A stretch of 9,355 bases of DNA from Treponema sp. Its GTDB lineage: Bacteria; Spirochaetota; Spirochaetia; Treponematales; Breznakiellaceae. The notes below the pieces were generated by a model. It was not told the origin of the DNA, ran no database searches, and saw nothing but the letters and a program-made list of their open reading frames with translations. A program made the position numbers and the translations under genes. The stretch lies in assembly GCA_031254175.1 (NCBI GenBank), contig JAIRUY010000028.1, positions 1-9,355 of the forward strand, given 5' to 3'. Below, one piece after another: positions 1-6,271 of this stretch (position 1 is the first letter of the stretch; each line of letters begins with the position of its first letter).

Positions 1-1062
1 CTTGAGCGCGGATTGACTTCGGAAAAACTTGCCGTGATTACATCAGGCGTTAATCTTATGAATTTAAACAGTCTTGTTATGGAAAGTTACGAAAGTGAAA
101 AACCGCTTTCTCTTGAATTTATGCGGCACAGGAAAAAAGAGATTATAGAAAACGAAGCTGCCGGCCTTTTGGAATTTATGGAAACACCTTTTAACCTTTC
201 GCATGTATCAGGGCATGGCTTTGTCAAGAAGCGGTTTAAGAACGCAGCAAAGGCGATAAAGATGGGGCGTCCGGATGTATTGCCGATGGGTTATCTAATC
301 GCAGGCCCTGTCGGAACCGGAAAGAGTTTTATGGTAAGCGCATTCGCGGGAGAGATTGGAATCCCGATGGTGAAATTCCGCAACTTCCGCACAAAGTGGC
401 AGGGAGAAACCGAATCAAATCTGGAAAAAGTTTTAAACATACTTGTTGCAATGGCGCCTGTCGGCGTTATGATTGACGAAGCGGACGCATTTCTGGGGGA
501 TCGCAATCAGGAAGGAGACTCAGGCACGAGCAATCGTGTCTTTGCGCAGATTGCAAGTTTTATGGGGAATACCGAATACCGTGGAAAAATCATCTGGTTT
601 CTTATTACTTGTCGTCCGGACCTTATTCCCATCGACCTGAAACGCCAGGGGCGGGCCGAAGAACATCTTGCGCTTTTTTACCCGGAAACCGATAAAGACA
701 GGGAAGAGCTTTTTAAAACTCTGGTAAAAAAACTTGATTTGGATATCCGTCATTTTTCCATTTCTGATCTGTTTAAAAAATACAAACATGAATATTCCGG
801 CGCGGATCTGGAAGCAGTTTTGGTACGTGCCAAACTTCTTGCCGCAATGGATGACCGGATTTTTATCAAGCGTGAAGATATGGAAGAGGCAATGGGCGAT
901 TTTGTTCCTGCCGCCTATCCCCACGAAGTGGAACTGCAAAATCTTGTCGCGGTTCTGGAATGTACATCCAGAGAAATGATCCCAAGCCAGTTTCAGAAAT
1001 TACCGCGCAGCAAGATTATAAGTGATATTCAGGAGTTAAAAACGCTTCTTGGCGAGCGTTAA
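1..1062 (+). CDS. AAA+ ATPase, 5' end outside window
   Basis: This is a classical AAA+ ATPase. Numbering from a TTG at 13, it has Walker A GPVGTGKS at about 98-105, a pore-loop-like KWQGE at about 128-132, Walker B VMIDEAD at about 152-158, an arginine-finger-like RQGR at about 211-214, and a sensor-2/lid motif YSGADLEA at about 261-268. Such proteins use ATP to thread or remodel protein substrates, usually as hexamers. The substrate here is unknown. The reading frame is open to base 1 with no upstream stop, and the TTG at 13 has no visible ribosome site, so the gene very probably begins before the window. At sensor 1, where an Asn is usual (TNRPD), the sequence reads ITCRPD. The gene ends in a TAA that overlaps the stop of the opposing gene. 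I recognise the family but not a specific gene name. Confidence 0.9.
   Translation, partial: LERGLTSEKLAVITSGVNLMNLNSLVMESYESEKPLSLEFMRHRKKEIIENEAAGLLEFMETPFNLSHVSGHGFVKKRFKNAAKAIKMGRPDVLPMGYLIAGPVGTGKSFMVSAFAGEIGIPMVKFRNFRTKWQGETESNLEKVLNILVAMAPVGVMIDEADAFLGDRNQEGDSGTSNRVFAQIASFMGNTEYRGKIIWFLITCRPDLIPIDLKRQGRAEEHLALFYPETDKDREELFKTLVKKLDLDIRHFSISDLFKKYKHEYSGADLEAVLVRAKLLAAMDDRIFIKREDMEEAMGDFVPAAYPHEVELQNLVAVLECTSREMIPSQFQKLPRSKIISDIQELKTLLGER
1036..1060 (-). terminator. Candidate intrinsic terminator of the purB-guaB operon
   Basis: On the minus strand, AACGCT (1060-1055) and AGCGTT (1046-1041) form a perfect 6-bp stem with an 8-nt loop. TTT follows at 1040-1038, giving five T in a row with the stem end. 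It starts at the stop codon of the TIGR02757 gene and lies inside the last codons of the AAA+ gene. The T tract is short, so this is a moderate call. Confidence 0.4.
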
Positions 1063-1829
1063 TCTGCACAGTTTGACGCTGTGTTTTTCACAGCTCCCAT
1101 GCCGAACAGCGCGAAGTCATATTTTACAGGGTCTTGCGGACAGAATTTGCGAAGTTTTTCTGTTAGTTCAATTACCGCTTTTTTGTCATTGGACCTGCGT
1201 TCTAAAAGTTTCAGTTTTCTTGCTGTCCGCGCAACATGAACGTCAAGCGGAATGTACAGCATGCAGGGTTTAATGCTTTTCCACAAACCCAAATCCACAG
1301 GCCCCTTTCGCACAAGCCAGCGAAGAGCGAGGTTTAGCCGTTTACATGCGCTGCCGTTCCTGTCTTCTGTTCCCGGATTTGAAATATGTTTTGAATAACA
1401 GTTACTGTTTGCCTTTGCCATTTCATTACGAAATACGGCAAACCCTTCCCACACATTTTCTGCGGAAGAAAACAGCTCTTCCAGATTTCCGTATTTTGCA
1501 TAACAGCGGTCAAATCCGCGGCAGAAGTATTCAAGATCATCTTCAAAAAAAGTGCGGTGAATATTCTTTTTTTTTAATTTTCTGTAACCCCCTGACTTAA
1601 CAAAGGAAAAAGGACTGTTTCCCATTAGCCCGAACATTTTTTCCGCAGAGCGCAGGATAAGATCGCGTCTTCCCCACGCTATGGCTGCCGAAAGAAAGAC
1701 TGCAATTTCAATATCTTCCCGTTTTGTGAAACGGCGAGGAAACTGAACCGGATCAGGTTCGATAAAACTTCTGGTGCAGACTTTTTCGTACCACCGATCC
1801 AGTTCCTGCTTCAGATTTTTTTCTTCCAT
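1059..1829 (-). CDS. TIGR02757 family (DUF2400) protein
   Basis: The 256-aa protein matches the TIGR02757/DUF2400 family. Seen motifs, in order: EPDPVQFPRRF at 24-34, REDIEIAVFLSAAIAWGRR at 37-55, CKRLNLALRWLVRKGPVDLG at 162-181, IPLDVHVARTARKL at 193-206, and DPVKYDFALFGMG at 233-245. Length is normal for the family. Family members are thought to share the helix-hairpin-helix DNA glycosylase fold, but no activity is established, so a base-repair role is only inferred. The gene is the last of a minus-strand operon: guaB stops at 1835 and this ATG is at 1829, a 5-nt gap, and the start has no strong Shine-Dalgarno sequence, which suggests translational coupling. Its TAA overlaps the AAA+ stop in a TTAA. 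Family assignment is firm; function is not. Confidence 0.88.
   Translation of the reverse strand: MEEKNLKQELDRWYEKVCTRSFIEPDPVQFPRRFTKREDIEIAVFLSAAIAWGRRDLILRSAEKMFGLMGNSPFSFVKSGGYRKLKKKNIHRTFFEDDLEYFCRGFDRCYAKYGNLEELFSSAENVWEGFAVFRNEMAKANSNCYSKHISNPGTEDRNGSACKRLNLALRWLVRKGPVDLGLWKSIKPCMLYIPLDVHVARTARKLKLLERRSNDKKAVIELTEKLRKFCPQDPVKYDFALFGMGAVKNTASNCAD
1066..1088 (+). terminator. Candidate intrinsic terminator of the AAA+ gene
   Basis: Four bases after the AAA+ stop codon, CACAG (1067-1071) and CTGTG (1079-1083) form a 5-bp stem around a 7-nt loop. A possible G-U pair extends the stem, and TTTTT follows at 1084-1088. The hairpin lies inside the 3' coding end of the opposing TIGR02757 gene. 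The stem is short, so strength is uncertain. Confidence 0.45.
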
Positions 1830-1834
1830 CGCGG

Positions 1835-3271
1835 TTATGAACGGGAATAATTCGGCGCTTCCTGCGTTATGGTAATATCATGAGGATGACTTTCGCGCAG
1901 GCCTGCGGCCGTTATATTTATAAATTTTCTGTATTTTTTCAATTCATCAATGCTGCTGCACCCGCAGTAACCCATGCCTTTGCGCAGGCCCGCAATAAGC
2001 TGATGCATATATGTACGCAGCTCCCCCTTGTACGGAACGCGTCCTTCAATTCCTTCCGGCACAGGTTCTTCATCCTTGCTTATCTGATAACGGTCGCCTG
2101 AGCCGTCTGCAATCGCTCCCATGCTGCCCATTCCCCTGTATTCCTTGTAGATTCTTCCGTCAAAAATAATTTCGCTTCCCGGAGATTCTCTTAAGCCGGC
2201 AAAAAGATTGCCAACCATTACAACACTTGCTCCGGCTCCGATGGCTTTGGTAATGTCCCCTGAAAACTTAATTCCGCCGTCCGCGATTACCGGAATATTT
2301 GATTTTGCCGCTTCTTCGGCGCAGTCCAGAACAGCGGTAAACTGCGGCACGCCAATGCCTGCTACAACACGGGTAGTGCAGATGGACCCGGGGCCAATTC
2401 CTACTTTTACCGCATCGGCTCCGGCTTCGATCAATCTGCGTGTTCCTTCTTTTGTCGCGACATTGCCGCCGATTACAGGAATATTGTAATCTTTTTTTAT
2501 TTGACGGACAGCCTGCATGACGTTTTTGGAATCGCCGTGTGCCGTATCAATAACAACAAAATCTACTTTTGCTTTTTTAAGCAGGGGAAGGCGCACCATG
2601 TAATCGTTAGGTGAAACTGCCGCGCCTACAATGAGTTTCCCGGACTTGTCTGCCGCCGCATTCGGATAATTTTTGTTTTTTTCCATGTCTGTTACGGTGA
2701 TAAGCCCTGTAAGCCTGCCTTCTTTATCTATTACCGGAAGTTTTTCAATTCTGCGTTCATTGAATTTTTCACGGGCTTTTTCAACAGTCGGTTCTCCCTC
2801 TACAACTACAAGGTTTTTCGTCATAACGCTTGTTACGGGCAGGGAATTGTCGTCGCAAAAACGTAAATCACGGTTTGTTACGATTCCTTTTAAATATCCG
2901 CCGTTGTCCACAACCAACAGGCCGGAAATGCCGTATTTACCGGCCAATTCCCTTACGTCCCGGACATGAGCGTCCTGCGAAACGGTTACAGGAGATTCTA
3001 TTATCCAATTGAGGTAACGTTTAACGTTTGATACCTGCCTTGCCTGCTCTTCCGGGCTGATATTGCGGTGAATAACTCCGGCGCCTCCTTCCAGCGCAAG
3101 TGCGATTGCGAGTTTTTCTTCTGTTACTGTATCCATGGCTGCCGATATGATCGGAACATTCAGAGTGATCCCTTCGCAAAGATTTGTTTCTATATTGCAG
3201 TCCTTCGGCAGTATTTCCGAGTAACCCGGCAGCAAGAGAACATCGTCATAAGATAAACCTTTAGTGAACAT
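1835..3271 (-). CDS. guaB: Inosine-5'-monophosphate dehydrogenase
   Basis: Catalyses NAD-dependent oxidation of IMP to XMP, the committed step to GMP, in the cytoplasm. The protein is full length (478 aa). It begins with GLSYDDVLLLPGYSEILP and carries two CBS domains at about 92-205, between the halves of the TIM barrel. The active-site loop GPGSICTTR has its catalytic Cys at about 298. Phosphate-binding ADGGIKFSGD is at about 330-339, GMGSMGAI at about 380-387, and the mobile flap Arg-Tyr in GDRYQ is at about 394-395. The C-terminus HPHDITITQEAPNYS is typical. Two ATG codons lie in tandem (3274 and 3271). A strong GGGAGG (3283-3278) lies 3 nt from the first and 6 nt from the second, so I favour the second. 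The first would overlap the purB stop by 4 nt (ATGA), the second by 1 nt (TGATG); either implies coupling to purB. Confidence 0.97.
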   Translation of the reverse strand: MFTKGLSYDDVLLLPGYSEILPKDCNIETNLCEGITLNVPIISAAMDTVTEEKLAIALALEGGAGVIHRNISPEEQARQVSNVKRYLNWIIESPVTVSQDAHVRDVRELAGKYGISGLLVVDNGGYLKGIVTNRDLRFCDDNSLPVTSVMTKNLVVVEGEPTVEKAREKFNERRIEKLPVIDKEGRLTGLITVTDMEKNKNYPNAAADKSGKLIVGAAVSPNDYMVRLPLLKKAKVDFVVIDTAHGDSKNVMQAVRQIKKDYNIPVIGGNVATKEGTRRLIEAGADAVKVGIGPGSICTTRVVAGIGVPQFTAVLDCAEEAAKSNIPVIADGGIKFSGDITKAIGAGASVVMVGNLFAGLRESPGSEIIFDGRIYKEYRGMGSMGAIADGSGDRYQISKDEEPVPEGIEGRVPYKGELRTYMHQLIAGLRKGMGYCGCSSIDELKKYRKFINITAAGLRESHPHDITITQEAPNYSRS

Positions 3272-4746
3272 CATTGTCCTCCCATTAATGTTCTGTACTT
3301 TTTTGCCAGCGCCTTCGCCTTTTTTGCGGCGAGACCGCAGTACCCTTGAGGATTTTCGAAAAAGAAAAGAGTTTCGGCTGGATTATTGATTAATCCCAGC
3401 TCTGTAAGTTTACCGCCTATTTTTTCGAGCAGAGCGTTTTCTTTTGCAAGAGCGGCGGCAAAATCTGTTTTTTCATTTTCAGCGGCGAGTGTTATTTTGC
3501 GGATAACTTCGTGAGCATCGGAAATTCCTGTTTCAGCCAACAGGATGTAGGCAGGCTCTGCCATTATTCCGCCCGGAATTCCGCCGCCGCTTCCGAGCAG
3601 GTTGGCAAGAAGCTTCCGGCGGTCAACACCGAGACCTTTGATTACACCGGTTATTCGGGAAACGGCAAGGCAAAAACCGGCGATGTAATCGGCAATGAAA
3701 CGCTGGCTTGCCGAATTTGTAAGATCCCTTTGGTGTTCGCTTATCTGATCCATGAAAAAAGTATTGACCCGCGGCATGAAGGTTTTCCATAAACTTTTTA
3801 CATGCTCCGAATTCCACGGATTGCGTTTTTGCGGCATTGTAGAAGATCCGACCTGATCAGATCCAAAACCTTCATGCAGTTCGCCGATTTCGCTGCGCTG
3901 CAAATTGCGCAAATCATCGGCAAGGTTTGCGATGATTCCAAAGGCAGTATTGAATTCCAGAAGAAGGCGCAGAAGATATTCGGGTTCGACAAGCTGCGTG
4001 GAATATTCGGAAGGTTCAAGCCCAAGTTCGTTAAGGTAGATACGCTCAAGTTCCATCGGGTCTTTTACAATCAAACTTGTAGCATTGTAAGCGCCCGCCG
4101 CGCCGGACAGTTTTCCTTTCAGTTCTTTTGAACGTTTTTCAATTTCAAGAATTGATTTTCCAAGGCGGGAAACATATTCAGCAAAGGTAAACCCCAGTGT
4201 AATGGGAACCGCGTGCTGCCCGTGTGTGCGTCCAACTTGAGGTGTTTCCGCTTCATTTTCCGCAAAATCACACAGCAGCAATTCAAGTTTTTTTAGAAGC
4301 GGAAGAATCACGGTGCGGGTGACGCCTGCCATGCGGCAGGAAAGGGCGGTATCAAGTATGTCAACGCTTGTTGCGCCAAGATGAACAAGCGGAGCCAAAT
4401 CCTTCGGGACTTTGCGTTTTAATACATTTACAAGCGCCCTGATAAAATGATGAGTTTTTTCTTCTTCGGTGTAAACTTGCGCCGGATCAATTGTGCTGGC
4501 GCATTTTTTCAGTTCCGCTTTTATTGCGTCTGTCATTTTTCCGCGAACCGTTAAATGGGCGCAGACAAGCGCGATTTCCGCTTTGACAGCGGCGGCTACG
4601 GATGCTTCTTCTGAAATCCACGAAACAAGAGATTTATAAACTGCTTCTTCTGAAATTGAATAGCGATGATCAATGGGTGAAATGTTGCTGAAGATATTAC
4701 GAGCCTGTTTTTCTTCAGATTGAGCTTCCATAGCCGATGATGGCAT
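3271..4746 (-). CDS. purB: Adenylosuccinate lyase
   Basis: A member of the fumarase/aspartase superfamily. The context beside guaB and the motifs point to adenylosuccinate lyase, which releases fumarate from SAICAR and from adenylosuccinate in purine synthesis. Numbering from ATG 4746 (491 aa): PIDHRYS near 24-30, HLGATSVDILDTA at about 122-134, GRTHGQHAVP at about 172-181 with the likely acid His175, signature GSSTMPQKRNP at about 300-310 with the catalytic Ser in GSS, and SEHQRDLTNSASQR at about 336-349. The frame extends upstream to a TTG at 4776, but the proposed promoter would start RNA near 4779, so ATG 4746 or ATG 4731 is more likely. None has a clear Shine-Dalgarno sequence; the stretch before 4746 is pyrimidine-rich. 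First gene of the purB-guaB-TIGR02757 operon. Another lyase of the superfamily is possible but less likely. Confidence 0.92.
   Translation of the reverse strand: MPSSAMEAQSEEKQARNIFSNISPIDHRYSISEEAVYKSLVSWISEEASVAAAVKAEIALVCAHLTVRGKMTDAIKAELKKCASTIDPAQVYTEEEKTHHFIRALVNVLKRKVPKDLAPLVHLGATSVDILDTALSCRMAGVTRTVILPLLKKLELLLCDFAENEAETPQVGRTHGQHAVPITLGFTFAEYVSRLGKSILEIEKRSKELKGKLSGAAGAYNATSLIVKDPMELERIYLNELGLEPSEYSTQLVEPEYLLRLLLEFNTAFGIIANLADDLRNLQRSEIGELHEGFGSDQVGSSTMPQKRNPWNSEHVKSLWKTFMPRVNTFFMDQISEHQRDLTNSASQRFIADYIAGFCLAVSRITGVIKGLGVDRRKLLANLLGSGGGIPGGIMAEPAYILLAETGISDAHEVIRKITLAAENEKTDFAAALAKENALLEKIGGKLTELGLINNPAETLFFFENPQGYCGLAAKKAKALAKKYRTLMGGQ
3278..3283 (-). promoter_or_regulatory. Ribosome binding site of guaB
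   Basis: GGGAGG on the minus strand lies inside the final codons of purB. It is 3 nt from the first of two tandem ATG codons and 6 nt from the second. The second spacing is nearer the usual optimum and decides the start I chose. Confidence 0.7.
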
Positions 4747-4778
4747 AATAGGGAGAGAGGAGTCAAGTAGAAGCAAGG

Positions 4779-4807
4779 TTGCATGAATATAAAAAATGTG
4801 TTATATT
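4779..4807 (+). promoter_or_regulatory. trxA: Candidate sigma-70 promoter for trxA
   Basis: TTGCAT (4779-4784) is followed after exactly 17 nt by TATATT (4802-4807). The predicted start is near 4814, so the leader would be only about 17 nt and begin just before the ribosome site TAGGAG (4816-4821). The elements interleave with the purB promoter on the other strand. Confidence 0.4.
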
Positions 4808-4813
4808 TGTAAA
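4786..4813 (-). promoter_or_regulatory. purB: Candidate sigma-70 promoter for purB operon
   Basis: On the minus strand, TTTACA (4813-4808, 5 of 6 to the -35 consensus) is followed after 16 nt by TATATT (4791-4786, 5 of 6 to the -10 consensus). The predicted start is near 4779, leaving a leader of about 30 nt to ATG 4746. AT-rich sequence makes chance matches easy. Confidence 0.4.
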
Positions 4814-4830
4814 TATAGGAGTATTTTTTT

Positions 4831-5151
4831 ATGAATAGTTTTACTATAACAGACAGTAATTTTGAAGCCGAAGTCCTTCAGTCACCTGTTCCGGTTCTTT
4901 TGGATTTTTGGGCGGAGTGGTGCGGTCCCTGCAAGGCTATCAGCCCTGTAATTGAAGAAATTGCAGGTGAATATTCAGACCGGCTTAAAGTCGGCAAGAT
5001 CAATGTTGATAAAAATAGCATTCTTGCGGAAAAGCATGGGATTGTTTCAATTCCCACGCTGATCCTTTACAAAGACGGGGTTCTGACAAGCCAGAAATCC
5101 GGCGCCATGCCCAAAAACAATATTGTTGCAATGTTCAAAGATTTAATTTAA
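4831..5151 (+). CDS. trxA: Thioredoxin
   Basis: A single-domain 106-aa thioredoxin, the usual length. It is a cytoplasmic disulfide reductase that passes electrons from thioredoxin reductase to targets such as ribonucleotide reductase and peroxiredoxins. The redox motif WCGPC is at 30-34 after LLDFWAE, the buried Asp is in the LDFWAE strand, and the cis-proline is in SIPT at about 73-76. No signal peptide is present, which fits a cytoplasmic location. The start is set by TAGGAG at 4816-4821, 9 nt before the ATG. It is divergent from purB and convergent with the lipoprotein gene, whose stop it overlaps in TTAA at 5148-5151. No reductase gene is in view. It appears to be transcribed alone. Confidence 0.97.
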   Translation: MNSFTITDSNFEAEVLQSPVPVLLDFWAEWCGPCKAISPVIEEIAGEYSDRLKVGKINVDKNSILAEKHGIVSIPTLILYKDGVLTSQKSGAMPKNNIVAMFKDLI

Positions 5152-6143
5152 GGTTCATAGCGTTTTGGATTATTCGGCGTTCCGGGTGTAGCTCCGCTTG
5201 TTGCCGTTATGTACCAGTTTGTTTTGGTATTGGTCTTTTCCGCAGTTTCGTCTCTGCAAATTGTTCTCGTGGCTGTAGTGCCCTGGCTGCTTACAGCGTC
5301 TTGAGGTCCGCATATTTTTCCATCGACGGATTTCCAAACACCTTGACTGAATAAGAATTCTGCCGTCTCGGCAAGATAATCCTTTGTCCACCATGAATCC
5401 GGATTTTCCGAGAACATTACCGCGTCAAGCACTTTGTCATCCTGATCCATCACATAAACGACGCCGGTTTTATTAATCAGCTTTGCGATTCCCGGAACCC
5501 AAAAATCCCGTGCATGGGGCGATGAGCCGGTTCCGCCCGATTCTGCAAGATCGTTGCTGTATTCATCCTTGCAATCCTCTTCTCGTTTTCGTAAATGAAG
5601 TGTCATATACTCATCCTTGTTGACTTCGACAGGAGAAAACTCATAGATTGTAGGTTTCTGACTGCTTCCGGCAAGAAAAACCCGCATCGCGCCTAAATTG
5701 CCGGCGGTTTTTATCTTAAACTCAACGAATTCTACTCTTGGATTGGAATAATCGGTGCGTATTTCATTGATTACAAGGACGGGCATCCGGTTGTTTCTGG
5801 CTCTGAACGGAACCAGCACATTAATTGTGTTTCTGCGCTCATCTTCGGCTAGCAGATCGGCAGTAATCATCATGCCCGGTTCGGCAGTTTCCTTCAATAT
5901 TACTTTTACAGTACTGCCTTCTTCTACTGACTCTATTGCCATTGCAGGATCAAATGCAAGAGATGTTACTTTGACTGGCTTTGAAAACTCAAATTCTACC
6001 TCTCTTTCCGAAACTGCCCTGCAGCCGAGGAATACAGGCGCCTGCGAACTGTCTCCCTGCATCATGGAAGAAATCGCCGCCTCTCCCGTGGAACAGGAGC
6101 CAAGCACAATACAGGCTCCCAAAATCAAAAAATATTTTTTCAT
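5148..6143 (-). CDS. Lipoprotein with lamin-tail-like domain
   Basis: Predicted surface or periplasmic lipoprotein of 331 aa, function unknown. The N-terminus MKKYFLILGACIVLGSC is a signal peptide with a relaxed lipobox LGSC, the lipidated residue being Cys17, as is common in spirochaetes. Residues about 36-115 look like a beta-sandwich of the Big/SbsA type (a VEFEFSKPV strand pattern). Residues about 121-322 resemble the lamin-tail domain: VLVINEIRTDYSNPRVEFVEF, then GVVYVMDQDDKVLDAVMF, a WW pair at 251-252, and the closing ATSGATPGTPNNP. Lamin-tail domains occur in secreted bacterial proteins, often in adhesion or nuclease contexts; no catalytic motif is seen here. The frame is open to 6209, but a strong GGAGG (6153-6149) 5 nt before ATG 6143 and the signal peptide fix the start. 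Cysteines at about 41, 191, 278 and 296 could form disulfides. Confidence 0.85.
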   Translation of the reverse strand: MKKYFLILGACIVLGSCSTGEAAISSMMQGDSSQAPVFLGCRAVSEREVEFEFSKPVKVTSLAFDPAMAIESVEEGSTVKVILKETAEPGMMITADLLAEDERRNTINVLVPFRARNNRMPVLVINEIRTDYSNPRVEFVEFKIKTAGNLGAMRVFLAGSSQKPTIYEFSPVEVNKDEYMTLHLRKREEDCKDEYSNDLAESGGTGSSPHARDFWVPGIAKLINKTGVVYVMDQDDKVLDAVMFSENPDSWWTKDYLAETAEFLFSQGVWKSVDGKICGPQDAVSSQGTTATRTICRDETAEKTNTKTNWYITATSGATPGTPNNPKRYEP

Positions 6144-6148
6144 AAATA

Positions 6149-6168
6149 CCTCCTGCCAATACATGGCA
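6149..6168 (-). promoter_or_regulatory. Ribosome site and adjacent dyad of the lipoprotein gene
   Basis: GGAGG (6153-6149) lies 5 nt before the chosen ATG at 6143 and decides that start. Immediately upstream, TGCCA and TGGCA arms (6154-6158 and 6164-6168) with a 5-nt centre form a perfect dyad, which could be an operator or a small leader hairpin next to the ribosome site. Confidence 0.45.
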
Positions 6169-6200
6169 TGAGAATGCTCCGGCGCTTTATCGAAATGGTC

Positions 6201-6229
6201 TTGATTCAATTTTTTTTAAATGCTATTTT
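6201..6229 (+). promoter_or_regulatory. Candidate promoter of the PpiD-like / Maf-like pair
   Basis: TTGATT (6201-6206) is followed after 17 nt by TATTTT (6224-6229); each matches the sigma-70 consensus at 4 of 6 positions. The predicted start is near 6236, giving a leader of about 36 nt to ATG 6272. The -35 lies inside one copy of the TTGAWTCAAT repeat. Confidence 0.35.
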
Positions 6230-6254
6230 CAAAGCAGAAGGCTGTTGAATCAAT
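6201..6254. repeat. Paired TTGAWTCAAT operator-like repeat
   Basis: TTGATTCAAT (6201-6210) and TTGAATCAAT (6245-6254) differ only at the central base, and each contains the dyad TTGA-N-TCAA. They are 44 bp apart. The first covers the proposed -35, and the second lies in the leader just before the AGAGG ribosome site. This is the arrangement of a two-site operator, but no cognate regulator is in view. Confidence 0.35.
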
Positions 6255-6271
6255 CTATTTAGAGGTAATTT

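Larger units (their letters stand above)
6144..6271. other. Divergent intergenic region, lipoprotein / PpiD-like
   Basis: This 128-nt gap is the longest non-coding stretch in the window. It holds the lipoprotein ribosome site and dyad on the left, a T-rich tract at 6209-6217, a candidate promoter for the PpiD-like gene, two copies of TTGAWTCAAT, and the AGAGG ribosome site on the right. I found no convincing -35/-10 pair for the lipoprotein gene. Confidence 0.6.

Noticed and set aside
520..939. 139-codon open frame antisense to the AAA+ gene
   Set aside because: It lies wholly opposite conserved ATPase motifs and its translation shows no recognisable domain.
4747..4776. TTG start of purB at 4776
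   Set aside because: No ribosome site, non-ATG codon, and it falls at or next to the predicted transcription start; family homology begins well downstream.
4783..4812. Nine-codon plus-strand open frame before trxA, a possible leader peptide
   Set aside because: It overlaps the candidate -10, would lie upstream of the predicted transcript start, and its only purine-rich ribosome-like run is about 20 nt away.
5116..5127. Palindrome AACAATATTGTT near the end of trxA, possible minus-strand terminator
   Set aside because: With a realistic loop only four AT-rich pairs remain, too weak for a terminator call.
5755..6171. 138-codon open frame antisense to the lipoprotein gene
   Set aside because: Ser/Thr/Ile-rich translation without domain features, fully opposite a well-supported coding sequence.
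6144..6209. Longer lipoprotein start at 6209 adding 22 residues
   Set aside because: The extra residues would precede a clear signal peptide and lipobox, and a strong ribosome site sits just before ATG 6143.
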